In this document: one piece after another, positions 46,328-54,971 of the stretch | How the letters are laid out: every line of letters begins with the position of its first letter | Numbering within the stretch: the stretch's first letter is position 1 | Origin: Lacinutrix sp. WUR7 | GTDB lineage: Bacteria > Bacteroidota > Bacteroidia > Flavobacteriales > Flavobacteriaceae | Assembly (NCBI RefSeq): GCF_016864015.1 | Contig: NZ_CP045067.1 | Location: 3,916,001-3,980,000, forward strand | Reading direction: 5' to 3' | Length of the DNA stretch: 64,000 nucleotides | Program-made: the position numbers and the translations under genes | Notes under the pieces: model-generated | What the model was told of the DNA's origin: nothing | What the model saw: only the letters and a program-made list of their open reading frames with translations | Databases searched by the model: none

Positions 46328-46355
46328 AAAAAAGCCACCTAAAAGGTGGCTTTTT
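46328..46355 (-). terminator. Terminator of T9SS gene C
   Basis: Stem AAAAAGCCACC / GGTGGCTTTTT, loop TAAAA; same core as the terminator of gene B. Confidence 0.85.
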
Positions 46356-46378
46356 ATTACTATATAAAGATCTAAAAA

Positions 46379-49300
46379 TTAGTTCTTAATTACTCTTACT
46401 GTTTCTGTAGTATTACCTATTGTTACTTTAACAAAGTAAGCTCCAGCTTGTAAGGAAGACATATTCACTTCTGTATTCACAGCATTAGGAGCAGTACGAA
46501 GTACTTCTTGACCTAACATGTTATAAACAGCTATGTTATTTATATCTTTTTGAGCTTTTAAAACTAAAGCACTAGATACAGGGTTTGGATAGTAAGTGAA
46601 TGCTAATTCGTTATCAAAGCTTTGCGTAGATAATGTAGAACAAGTTACTGTAGCTTCCCATCCTTCTCTTGTTACACTACTATCAGAAGTAAACACAAAG
46701 GTTAAAGTTCCTGATGCATGTGTAGATGTTATAGACATACCTTGTAAATCTCCTGTTCCTTGGTCTATAATATCATCTCTATCCCAACACCAAATTGTTC
46801 CACCTCCTGGAGGATCAATAGTAGCAGCTGTATCATCTGGTCCATTATAAACTGTTAAGCCGTCCCAACAACCTGTTGTTCCATTATTTTCTGAGCTAAA
46901 AGCAGTAAAAGTAACCGTAACAGCATCACCTACAACGTCTGGTGCAATTACATATGTAACATTTTCACCACTTGGATAATCACTACTGGCTCCTCCTGCA
47001 TCTAAGAAAACACCACTAGTACAACTTGGTATTACAGCAACGTAAGGTGTTGCAAATGTATATGGTCCTGACCAAGCACTAGTGTCTCCACCACCGCAAT
47101 CTGATTGCACATAAAACGCATAAGAATTATCTCCTACTAAACCAGTAGCAGCATAAGGATTTGTAACCCCCGAAGCTGTTGCATTTCCTGTAACAGTTCC
47201 TCCACCAGCAACATCAACTAATTCTATATTCCACATTGTTGCAGTTCCATTTTCTGTCCAACCTAAGTCAGCAGAAGTTTCTGTAATTGCAGTTGCAGAA
47301 CCAGCAGATGGTGCAGGACATACTTCTGTAGTTGAGAATGCATATGGTCCCGACCATGAACTAGTGTCTCCACCACCACAATCTGCTTGTACATAATATT
47401 CGTAATCCGTTTCTGCAGTTAATCCTGTTAATGCTTGTGGGTTTGTCATGGTACCAGTAATCATAGTTCCTGTTCCCATTGTTAATGGAGCAGTTCCCCA
47501 TTCCACATTCCAAGTTGTTGCAGTTCCACCTTCTGTCCAACCTAAATCAGCAGAAGAATCTGTAATTGCAGTTGCAGAACCAGCAGTTGGTTCTGGACAT
47601 GTAGGTGTTGGCTTAATACAAAACTCTAATGCACCTTCATCATTACTACCATAATCCCAATATCTTAAATATACTGTATCTCCAGGAGTTAAGCCTTCAA
47701 ATATTTTTTCGTCTAAAGAGCTATTACAAACGACAGGATCTAAAGCTGTTAAAGCACCACAAGTTCCTGTGTACACTTCTACAATAGAACTATATCCAGG
47801 CCCCACAATACTATCATAAATAAACCCTCCTGAAGCAGGAACAGTTAAAGTAAACCAAATATCACTAGGATTTGGATCTGATGTAGCATTTGTACAAGTA
47901 CTACTAGGAGCTACTTCTCCTGCAGAATTAGTTGCTCCAAGATTACTACCAGTATACGTTAAAGTACATGTTACTTCGTCTGCATTCATTACTGAATCTA
48001 AATCTATAGCGTTTGCACACTCATCATTTGTTGCTGGGCAAGCATCTTGAACTAAACCATTAAATGATGAAGAACACACTGGGTCTTGATCATTAGCAAC
48101 CGTTATAGCTACAACTGTTCCGTTTGTATAAGGTCCAAAAGTTAACATTCCTGCCGCGTTTAAAGTTTGCGAAGCACTTGCTTGGTCATCTGAAGCTGTC
48201 ATTGACGTCGCTGAACCTAAATCTGTAATATCTACTTCAATCTTAAATCCTCCAGAAGCTGCACAATCGTCAACCACTGTTGCTGTTACTGTTGCAGGAG
48301 CACAAGATAGACACTCTACATTAAAATCTATTGAAGTTTGCTCTGCACTACCACAAGAGTTTGATGAATCTCCTGCTATTCTTACAAATAGTGAAGTACC
48401 TGTAGAATTAAATGTTAATCCTGTTAAATCTCCAGCAGTACCATAACCGTTATATAATTCTGGTGCCGTAGCATCTACTCCGTCATATACAATAAATTCA
48501 TCATACGTATTTTCAACTGTTCCAGAATTAACTGTGATTTTTAATCCACTAGTACCATCTGAACTTGCAAACAACCAGTCTAAATTACTATTGTTTTCAT
48601 AACAACCAGTAGCATTTGTTGGTGTCCCACAAATAACTTGTGTTGGACAATCATCATAACTAAAATCTCCAAGAGAGAAATCACAAGCAGCATCTGTATG
48701 CTCCAAAGTTAAAGTTACTGTAACTCCAGTTGCGTAAGGTCCTGCAGTAACAATTCCTGAAACAACAGGAAAAGTTCCACCTAAACCATCGGTAACATTA
48801 GCACCATCTCCTACTGTTGCCACGTCTACATCTACACTAAATTGTGCATTAGAACAATCTGGCATCACCGTAGCACTATTCACTACTGCTGTAGTACACG
48901 TTGGAGCTGCATCATTAACAAACTCATCAATATGCAAATAGAACTTATCAGTATCTGTAGCTCTAATTGCGACATAAACAGTCATACCATCATAGGATGA
49001 TAAATCATATGTATATTGTGCATAATTTGGCACGTTAATAGTTGCCGTTTCACTACCCAAAAGGGTAGTAAAATCAGCTGGAGCAAAACCTGTAGTGGAT
49101 AATCTAACTTCAAATGTTTCTGTCCAATTATTTGAGATTGCGGCCCAAAAAGACACTCTATCCGAAGCACCTGCAGTAACTGTGAATTGTGGTGTAATTA
49201 AATAATCGTCATGAGCATTAGAATCCCAAGAAATACGAGCATGACCATCACCTAAGTAATTTTCAGCGGTCACATGAAGCCAAGTATTTCCAGCGTCTAC

Positions 49301-49414
49301 ATTCGTTACTGTCCAAGTTGCTGGAATTTCAGTATCAAAATTCTCTGTGAATTGCGCATTAGCTTGCCAAGCAAAGGCAAACATTGCGAATAGTAATAAG
49401 GTAATTTTTTTCAT
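46379..49414 (-). CDS. T9SS-exported protein C, 1011 aa, repeated Fn3 and CUB-like modules
   Basis: Signal peptide MKKITLLLFAMFAFAWQANAQ. Choice-of-anchor J-like domain about 22-170, then Cys-containing beta modules (about 173-460) with one CUB-like part. A PPC-like domain covers about 465-605 (DIWFTLTVPASGGFIYD). Two nearly duplicate fibronectin III repeats cover about 610-790 (TAITDSSADLGWTEGG and TAITETSADLGWTENG). A CUB-like domain covers about 800-930 (GCWDGLTVYNGPDD) and the type A sorting domain 937-1011. The Fn3 repeat is visible in DNA at about 47040-47330 versus 47330-47620. Adhesion or glycan binding is inferred. Confidence 0.88.
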   Translation of the reverse strand: MKKITLLLFAMFAFAWQANAQFTENFDTEIPATWTVTNVDAGNTWLHVTAENYLGDGHARISWDSNAHDDYLITPQFTVTAGASDRVSFWAAISNNWTETFEVRLSTTGFAPADFTTLLGSETATINVPNYAQYTYDLSSYDGMTVYVAIRATDTDKFYLHIDEFVNDAAPTCTTAVVNSATVMPDCSNAQFSVDVDVATVGDGANVTDGLGGTFPVVSGIVTAGPYATGVTVTLTLEHTDAACDFSLGDFSYDDCPTQVICGTPTNATGCYENNSNLDWLFASSDGTSGLKITVNSGTVENTYDEFIVYDGVDATAPELYNGYGTAGDLTGLTFNSTGTSLFVRIAGDSSNSCGSAEQTSIDFNVECLSCAPATVTATVVDDCAASGGFKIEVDITDLGSATSMTASDDQASASQTLNAAGMLTFGPYTNGTVVAITVANDQDPVCSSSFNGLVQDACPATNDECANAIDLDSVMNADEVTCTLTYTGSNLGATNSAGEVAPSSTCTNATSDPNPSDIWFTLTVPASGGFIYDSIVGPGYSSIVEVYTGTCGALTALDPVVCNSSLDEKIFEGLTPGDTVYLRYWDYGSNDEGALEFCIKPTPTCPEPTAGSATAITDSSADLGWTEGGTATTWNVEWGTAPLTMGTGTMITGTMTNPQALTGLTAETDYEYYVQADCGGGDTSSWSGPYAFSTTEVCPAPSAGSATAITETSADLGWTENGTATMWNIELVDVAGGGTVTGNATASGVTNPYAATGLVGDNSYAFYVQSDCGGGDTSAWSGPYTFATPYVAVIPSCTSGVFLDAGGASSDYPSGENVTYVIAPDVVGDAVTVTFTAFSSENNGTTGCWDGLTVYNGPDDTAATIDPPGGGTIWCWDRDDIIDQGTGDLQGMSITSTHASGTLTFVFTSDSSVTREGWEATVTCSTLSTQSFDNELAFTYYPNPVSSALVLKAQKDINNIAVYNMLGQEVLRTAPNAVNTEVNMSSLQAGAYFVKVTIGNTTETVRVIKN

Positions 49415-49454
49415 ATTAAATTGGTTTTTGTTGATTAATTATTAGCATAAGCAC

Positions 49455-49526
49455 TAAAACTATTGATAATAATTGAAAACTTTTACCAAAACTCTAACTA
49501 ATCGATAATACTCCAATTTTCACGGT
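49455..49526 (-). promoter_or_regulatory. Shared T9SS-array promoter C
   Basis: Reverse-strand box TAGTTTTA (49455-49462), 40 nt before the ATG. CGAT at 49503 and CGGT at 49523, 41 and 61 nt from the box end; GATAATAATTGAA at 49465-49477. Confidence 0.6.
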
Positions 49527-49553
49527 GAAATACATGCTAGACTGTGCTATATT

Positions 49554-49586
49554 AAAAAAAGGCTTTGTTTTCACAAAGCCTTTTTT
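49554..49586 (-). terminator. Duplicated fabI-type terminator (scar copy)
   Basis: GGCTTTG / CAAAGCC stem with TTTTCA loop between A- and T-tracts; stem and loop are identical to the terminator of intact fabI at 52273-52302. Confidence 0.85.
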
Positions 49587-49611
49587 AATTGTTTTAATAC
49601 TAGTAATTTTT

Positions 49612-49853
49612 CTATTTCTCCTGAGCTTCTACAAAAGCTTCCATAACTTCATTACCAACACCTATATTATTGAATCCTCCATCATGAAATAAGTTTTGTA
49701 GGGTAACCATTTTAGTTAAATCGCTAAACATAGCCACGGTATAATTTGCAAAATCTAAAGCGGTTGCATTACCTAATGGAGACATTTTATCTGCATAAGC
49801 AATAAAACTATCAAATCCTTTTACTCTAGAACCTGCAATTGTTGGTGATTCTA
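49612..49853 (-). pseudogene. Truncated 3' fragment of fabI
   Basis: About 80 codons on the reverse strand, open to a TAG at 49612, read ESPTIAGSRVKGFDSFIAY ... NATALDFANYTVAMFSDL ... EVMEAFVEAQEK. They match the last third of the intact FabI encoded at 52325-53137, with a 6-base deletion near the start and a different last few residues. The N-terminal two thirds, including the NAD site and the Tyr/Lys catalytic pair, are absent. No start codon or promoter is placed to express it. It is followed by a copy of the fabI terminator and lies between T9SS genes C and D. Confidence 0.9.
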
Positions 49854-49907
49854 ATAAAGTATAAAGAAACAGCGAAATTACTTAACATAAATACAATTGT
49901 TACCCAT

Positions 49908-49940
49908 AAAAAAAAGCCGCCTAAAAGGCGACTTTTTTTT
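49908..49940 (-). terminator. Terminator of T9SS gene D
   Basis: AAAAAGCCGCC pairs with GGCGACTTTTT across TAAAA; the one mismatch is a G-U wobble in the reverse-strand RNA. Related to the terminators of genes B and C. Confidence 0.8.
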
Positions 49941-49958
49941 TATTAATACAATAAATTA

Positions 49959-52121
49959 TTAGTTCTTAATAACTCTTACAGTTTCTGTAGCATTACCTAT
50001 TGTTACTTTAACAAAGTAAGCACCAGATTGTAAAGCAGACATGTTAACTTCTGTATTAACAGCATTAGGAGCAGTACGCAGTACTTCTTGACCTAAAATG
50101 TTGTAAACAGATATGCTATCCATATTTTTTTGTGCTTTTAATGTTAAGTAATCATTAGCTGGGTTTGGATAATAGGAAAATCCTGCAAACACATAATCTT
50201 CAACAGATAATGGCCCACAAACTACATTAGCTTCCCAGCCTGTTTCTACGACACTTGTATCTGAACTAAAAACGATAGTTAATGCTCCGCTAGTATGTGT
50301 TGATGTAAAGGAGTCTCCAACATTTAACTCACTAGCTGCTACAAATGGTACGTCTCCGTCTCCACTTTCTTCACCACACAACGTTTGTGCTAAAACTGGA
50401 GCTGTAACATCTGGACCATCATAAATAGTCATAAAATCCCAACAGCCATCTTGAGTACCATTCGTCGTTGCGGAAGCTTCTATATCTACAGACGTAAATG
50501 TTATTGTAACTACATCTCCAACATTATCTGGAAAAATAGTAGTTGTTGACGATTCGCTAACTGCATAACTAGCACTAGCTCCACCCGAATCATAAAAATT
50601 ACCCCCACATGCTGGTGGTAAAAAAGCAGTATTAAAGGTAAATGGTCCTGCCCAATTACTTACATTGGTATCATCCATATCACAATCTGAACGTACATAA
50701 AACGCATAGGCAGTATCTTCTGTTAATCCAGTAAGCATATATGGGTTTGTAGTATCATTTATCATTGGAGTCCCAGTTGGCACAAATCCAGCTGTTCCCC
50801 ATTCAATATCCCAAGCTGTAGCTGAACCATTTTCAGTCCATCCTAAATCAGCAGATACTGTTGTAATAGCATTAGCAGTTAAATTTGTTGGTTCCGTACA
50901 AACAATACAGGCTGTTTCTATAGAAAAATCTACTCCAGGATCTCCATTAATCCAATTTCCTACTCTTATAAAATATTCTGTGCCTGAGGCTGCAATAAAA
51001 TTAACAACAACAGGGTTTTCTTCGGTTCCTGCTGAAGCAAAACAAGCGGTTGTATCCACACCAGCACAAGTACCATCTGTACTTTCAAAAACTTCAACTT
51101 GAGCTTCTTCTACTGTTGCATTTACGGTTAGTTCAATTTCCATATCATTTCCAGTAAACTGATACCATACCTCGTCTCCAATAGTTCCAATACAAGAAGC
51201 TGCAGTTCCTCCAGAAGCATTTACAGTAGTCTGCCCAGTAACGGTTTGATTACAAGCTAAAAGTATGGCGTTAGCACATAAATCATTTGCAGGCGGTGCT
51301 GTAGAGAGCGTAGAAAAATTAAAAGGTCCAACCCAGTTACTCACTCCATTAGTATCACAATCTGACTGAATATAAAAATCATAACTTGTGTTTATTGTTA
51401 ATCCGGATAAATTATATGGATTAGTTGTCGTTCCAGTAATTGTTGTTCCTGCTCCAGGAGTAAAACCAGTAGTTCCCCATTCTATATTCCATGTAGTCGC
51501 TGTACCAGCTTCTGTCCAACTTAAATCTGCAGCAACATCTGAAATGTTCATAGCTGCTAGTGTATTAGGGTCTTCACAAGCAGGTGTTTCTTCAATTAAA
51601 ATATCATCTATATTTAAAGATGCGCCATCACTACCAACATAACTAAAAAGTATTTGTATGTTATTGGCACCTGCGTACGCACTTAAATCTAATGTAATTT
51701 CGTTCCAAGTAAAATTTTCAAACACACCAAAATCTGCTTCTTCCCAAAGTAACGTTGTTGTGGTACCATCTGTTATACTAACTGCGAAATCATAATTATC
51801 AAAAGGATCTACTCCCCAATAATAACTCATGTTAAACCAAAACTTCAATCTTGGTGCTGCAGCCGCTGTAAAATCTAAAACAGGCGTTGTAAGCACTTCG
51901 TCCTGAGGTACTAAAGCAGGATCATAATCTACTTGTGCAGAAGATGCTCCCAAATGCGGATTTGCAGCTTGATACCAAGTAAAACCAGCATTCGTTGTGG
52001 TTAGCGTCCATCCGGTTGGAGGAACAGCCGTTTCAAAATCTTCTGTAAGATATTGTGCTTGTGCATGCCAACTGATAGAAAAAGCAATTAGCAAGAATAA
52101 TAGTAATGTAATTTTTTTCAT
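49959..52121 (-). CDS. T9SS-exported protein D, 720 aa, Fn3 and CUB-like modules
   Basis: Signal peptide MKKITLLLFLLIAFSISWHAQAQ. Choice-of-anchor J-like domain about 22-180 (LTEDFETAVPPTGWTLTT), Fn3 about 185-275, PPC-like about 280-405 (DEVWYQFTGNDMEIELTV), second Fn3 about 408-500. A CUB-like domain covers about 505-640 (DGCWDFMTIYDGPDV) and the type A sorting domain 646-720. Same architecture as the right part of protein C, so C and D are the closest pair. Most upstream of the four units in the direction of transcription, next to intact fabI. Confidence 0.88.
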   Translation of the reverse strand: MKKITLLLFLLIAFSISWHAQAQYLTEDFETAVPPTGWTLTTTNAGFTWYQAANPHLGASSAQVDYDPALVPQDEVLTTPVLDFTAAAAPRLKFWFNMSYYWGVDPFDNYDFAVSITDGTTTTLLWEEADFGVFENFTWNEITLDLSAYAGANNIQILFSYVGSDGASLNIDDILIEETPACEDPNTLAAMNISDVAADLSWTEAGTATTWNIEWGTTGFTPGAGTTITGTTTNPYNLSGLTINTSYDFYIQSDCDTNGVSNWVGPFNFSTLSTAPPANDLCANAILLACNQTVTGQTTVNASGGTAASCIGTIGDEVWYQFTGNDMEIELTVNATVEEAQVEVFESTDGTCAGVDTTACFASAGTEENPVVVNFIAASGTEYFIRVGNWINGDPGVDFSIETACIVCTEPTNLTANAITTVSADLGWTENGSATAWDIEWGTAGFVPTGTPMINDTTNPYMLTGLTEDTAYAFYVRSDCDMDDTNVSNWAGPFTFNTAFLPPACGGNFYDSGGASASYAVSESSTTTIFPDNVGDVVTITFTSVDIEASATTNGTQDGCWDFMTIYDGPDVTAPVLAQTLCGEESGDGDVPFVAASELNVGDSFTSTHTSGALTIVFSSDTSVVETGWEANVVCGPLSVEDYVFAGFSYYPNPANDYLTLKAQKNMDSISVYNILGQEVLRTAPNAVNTEVNMSALQSGAYFVKVTIGNATETVRVIKN

Positions 52122-52160
52122 GATAAATTAGTTTTAGTTGATTAATTCTAAGCGTAATAC

Positions 52161-52232
52161 CTAATTTATTGATAATAATCGAAACCTTTTACTAATACAT
52201 TGATTAATCGATAATAACCATTTTTTAACGAT
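52161..52232 (-). promoter_or_regulatory. Shared T9SS-array promoter D
   Basis: Reverse-strand box TAAATTAG (52161-52168), 39 nt before the ATG. CGAT at 52209 and 52229, 41 and 61 nt from the box end; GATAATAATCGAA at 52171-52183. Confidence 0.55.
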
Positions 52233-52272
52233 AAAGTGTATTCGATTCATGAACTAATCCTATTATTAATGC

Positions 52273-52302
52273 AAAAAGGCTTTGTTTTCACAAAGCCTTT
52301 TT
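52273..52302 (-). terminator. Terminator of fabI
   Basis: GGCTTTG (52278-52284) and CAAAGCC (52291-52297) with TTTTCA loop, between A-tract and T-tract. Confidence 0.85.
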
Positions 52303-52324
52303 CATCTATATTATTGTTCGCGAA

Positions 52325-53137
52325 CTAGTTGTCCATAAACGCTTCCATTACTTCATTACTTACACCTACGTTATTAAAACCTCCATCATGAAATAGATTT
52401 TGTAAGGTAACCATTTTAGTCAAATCACTAAACATAGCTACCGTATAGTTAGCACAATCTAAAGCCGTTGCATTACCTAAAGGAGACATTTTATCTGCAT
52501 AAGCAATAAAACCATCAAATCCTTTTACTCCAGAACCAGCAGTTGTTGGTGTTGGTGATTGTGATATTGTATTTACTCTAACCGTTTTGTCTTTACCCAT
52601 AAAATACCCAAAACTACGAGCAATACTTTCTAAATATGCTTTATTATCTGCCATATCATTATAATCTGGAAAAACACGTTGTGCTGCCATATATGTAAGT
52701 GCTACAATACTTCCCCAAGGGTTCATTGCATCTTTCTTATATAAGGTTTGCATTACTTTATGAAAAGACATTGCAGAAATATCTGTTCCTTTTTGAGTCC
52801 AATCGTAATTTTGATTCGTGTATGCATTTCCTTTTCTAACATTTATAGACATACCAATAGAGTGCAAAACAAAATCTATTTTTCCGTCAAGGATTTCCAT
52901 AGATTTTTCAACAAGATTTTCTAAGTCTTCTATAGAAGTAGCATCTGCAGGAATTACTTGAGATCCTGTTTTTTCAGCTAAAGCATTAATAGTTCCCATT
53001 CTTAAAGCAACAGGAGCATTAGTTAAGACAAAGGTTCCTCCTTCTTCATGAACGCGTTCTGCTGTTTTCCAAGCGATTGAGTTCTCGTCTAGTGCGCCAA
53101 ATATGATTCCTTTTTTTCCTTTTAATAAATTGTACAT
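52325..53137 (-). CDS. fabI: Enoyl-[acyl-carrier-protein] reductase (NADH) FabI
   Basis: A 270-aa short-chain dehydrogenase-type enzyme for the last reduction in fatty-acid elongation. KKGIIFGALDENSIAWKTAERV is the FabI-type NAD-binding start; FVLHSIGM and SIVALTYMAAQRVFPDYNDMADNKA contain the catalytic Tyr-(x6)-Lys pair; VNTISQSPTPTTAGSG binds the cofactor. Complete. A TACCTTTG box lies at 53182-53189. The 3' end and its terminator have a degraded second copy 2.5 kb downstream. Confidence 0.97.
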   Translation of the reverse strand: MYNLLKGKKGIIFGALDENSIAWKTAERVHEEGGTFVLTNAPVALRMGTINALAEKTGSQVIPADATSIEDLENLVEKSMEILDGKIDFVLHSIGMSINVRKGNAYTNQNYDWTQKGTDISAMSFHKVMQTLYKKDAMNPWGSIVALTYMAAQRVFPDYNDMADNKAYLESIARSFGYFMGKDKTVRVNTISQSPTPTTAGSGVKGFDGFIAYADKMSPLGNATALDCANYTVAMFSDLTKMVTLQNLFHDGGFNNVGVSNEVMEAFMDN

Positions 53138-53181
53138 ATGTAATATGTTATTTGGTATTATTAGTTTTATAAATTGTTATT

Positions 53182-53189
53182 CAAAGGTA
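53182..53189 (-). promoter_or_regulatory. -7 box TACCTTTG of fabI
   Basis: Exact TAnnTTTG, 44 nt before the fabI ATG. Confidence 0.5.
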
Positions 53190-53253
53190 GCTAAATTAAT
53201 ATTTATGGGCTACTTATTCAATTGGTATTAGTTATGCATACATAGTATATTAC

Positions 53254-54906
53254 TTAATTCAACAACTCCTTTGCATGTGCCATTGCAGAGCTAGAAACTT
53301 CTATTCCACCTAGCATTTGTGCTATTTCTAAAATACGATCGTCATGATTAAGCTTCACTAAATTGGTAGTAGTTACCTCATCTACATCTTCTTTATATAC
53401 TTTAAAATGCGTGTGTCCCTTTGCTGCAATTTGCGGTAAATGCGTAATAGCAAATACTTGCATGGTTTTACTCATGTCTTGCATAATGTCTGCCATTTTA
53501 TTGGCGATTTCACCAGAAACTCCGGTATCAATCTCATCGAACATAATGGTTGGCAGCTGAATATAATTAGATAATATAGATTTAATGGCTAGCATAATTC
53601 TCGCTAACTCTCCTCCTGATGCTGCTTTTTTAAGTTCGTTAAATTGACCTCCTTTATTTGCGGAAAACAAAAAGGACAATTCATCTTTTCCGTTATACAT
53701 ATAATCCTTCACCAATGCTACTTCTATTTTGAATTGTGCATTTGGCATTCCTAAATCGTTTAAAATACGTTCTAGTTCTTTGGTAAGCTTCGGAATTGTT
53801 TTTTTTCTGTTTTGATGAATTTTTTCAGCAACAGCATCTAGTTTAATCCCTTTTTCCTGAATTTCTCTTTGTTTCAGAAGGATGCTTTCTTCTAAACTTT
53901 CGGATGCCGAAACTTTTTCGACTAATCCATTTTTAATAGTTATTAGCTCGGAAACATTTTCGGCTACATGCTTTTGCATCAAATTATGAAGCGTTTGTAA
54001 CTTTGCATTAACTACTTCTAACCTTTTAGGATCTGCATCCAGGTTTTCTTGAAGTGCTTCAATTTCGGCAAAAGTATCATCTAAGTCTATAAGACTGCTA
54101 TTTACTCTTGTATATAAACCCTCGTAGGTATTAGAATAATTAACGAGTTTGTGTAATGTATTTTTTAATTGGGTTAGCATGCTAAGAATCCCTAACTCTT
54201 CCTCTTGCAATAATTGATGGGAATGTGTAAGTTTTTCTTGAATCTCTTCAATATTATTCAAGGTTTCATACTCTTCTTCTAAAGTTTCAAATTCGCCATC
54301 TACTAAATTAGCTTCGGTTAATTCTTTTAATAAAAAGGTATTATAGTCTTGTTCTTTTAATGCTTCAGCTTGCTGATTAAAAAGTACTTTTAATTCTTTT
54401 TGAAGTTGTTTAAAGCCATTTAATTGGGCTTGATATTTTTCTAAACTGGCTTTATTATTTGCTAATGCATCAATTATTTGAAACTGAAAATCATCATCTA
54501 CCAACTGCATAGTTTGGTTTTGTGAGTGTACATCAATTAGATGTTTCCCTAGCAATTGTAATGTGGTTAAATTAACAGGAGTATCGTTTACAAAGGCTCT
54601 AGACTTTCCTGAAGGAAGTATTTCTCTTCTAATGATAGTATGCGACTCAAAATCTAAATCTTCGGTTTTAAATAGATTTTCTAATTGGTAGTTTTCAATA
54701 TTAAAAACGGCTTCTATAACACATTTTTGATCTTTATTTTTTAGGCTACTTAAGTCTGCACGTTTTCCTAAGATTAAAGACAAACCTCCTAATAGAATAG
54801 ATTTTCCGGCTCCTGTTTCACCAGTAATTATAGTAAACCCTTGATTAAAATTAACCAAAAGTTCATCTATTAAAGCATAGTTTTTTATGGATAGTGAGCT
54901 TAGCAT
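53254..54906 (-). CDS. recN: DNA repair protein RecN
   Basis: A 550-aa SMC-like ATPase of recombinational repair. Walker A TGETGAGKSILLGGLSLILG (about 31-50), long coiled coils (about 150-380), signature KKAASGGELARIMLAIKS and Walker B TIMFDEIDTGVSGEIANKM at the C-terminal end. Part of the reverse-strand order bamD, rpoZ, coaBC, porD, recN. A CAGT-type micro-repeat lies just upstream at 54919-54950. Confidence 0.96.
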   Translation of the reverse strand: MLSSLSIKNYALIDELLVNFNQGFTIITGETGAGKSILLGGLSLILGKRADLSSLKNKDQKCVIEAVFNIENYQLENLFKTEDLDFESHTIIRREILPSGKSRAFVNDTPVNLTTLQLLGKHLIDVHSQNQTMQLVDDDFQFQIIDALANNKASLEKYQAQLNGFKQLQKELKVLFNQQAEALKEQDYNTFLLKELTEANLVDGEFETLEEEYETLNNIEEIQEKLTHSHQLLQEEELGILSMLTQLKNTLHKLVNYSNTYEGLYTRVNSSLIDLDDTFAEIEALQENLDADPKRLEVVNAKLQTLHNLMQKHVAENVSELITIKNGLVEKVSASESLEESILLKQREIQEKGIKLDAVAEKIHQNRKKTIPKLTKELERILNDLGMPNAQFKIEVALVKDYMYNGKDELSFLFSANKGGQFNELKKAASGGELARIMLAIKSILSNYIQLPTIMFDEIDTGVSGEIANKMADIMQDMSKTMQVFAITHLPQIAAKGHTHFKVYKEDVDEVTTTNLVKLNHDDRILEIAQMLGGIEVSSSAMAHAKELLN

Positions 54907-54918
54907 GTTTTATTGTAT

Positions 54919-54950
54919 TCAGTAAACAGTAATCAGTATACAGTGTCAGT
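54919..54950. repeat. CAGT micro-repeat
   Basis: Five CAGT words spaced 6-7 nt apart between recN and porD; same motif family as the repeats at 5399 and 28166. Confidence 0.55.
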
Positions 54951-54971
54951 TTTAAATAAATAAAAATCTAT

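Noticed and set aside
49612-49853. fabI fragment as a functional short gene
   Set aside because: It lacks a start codon, promoter, cofactor site and catalytic residues.
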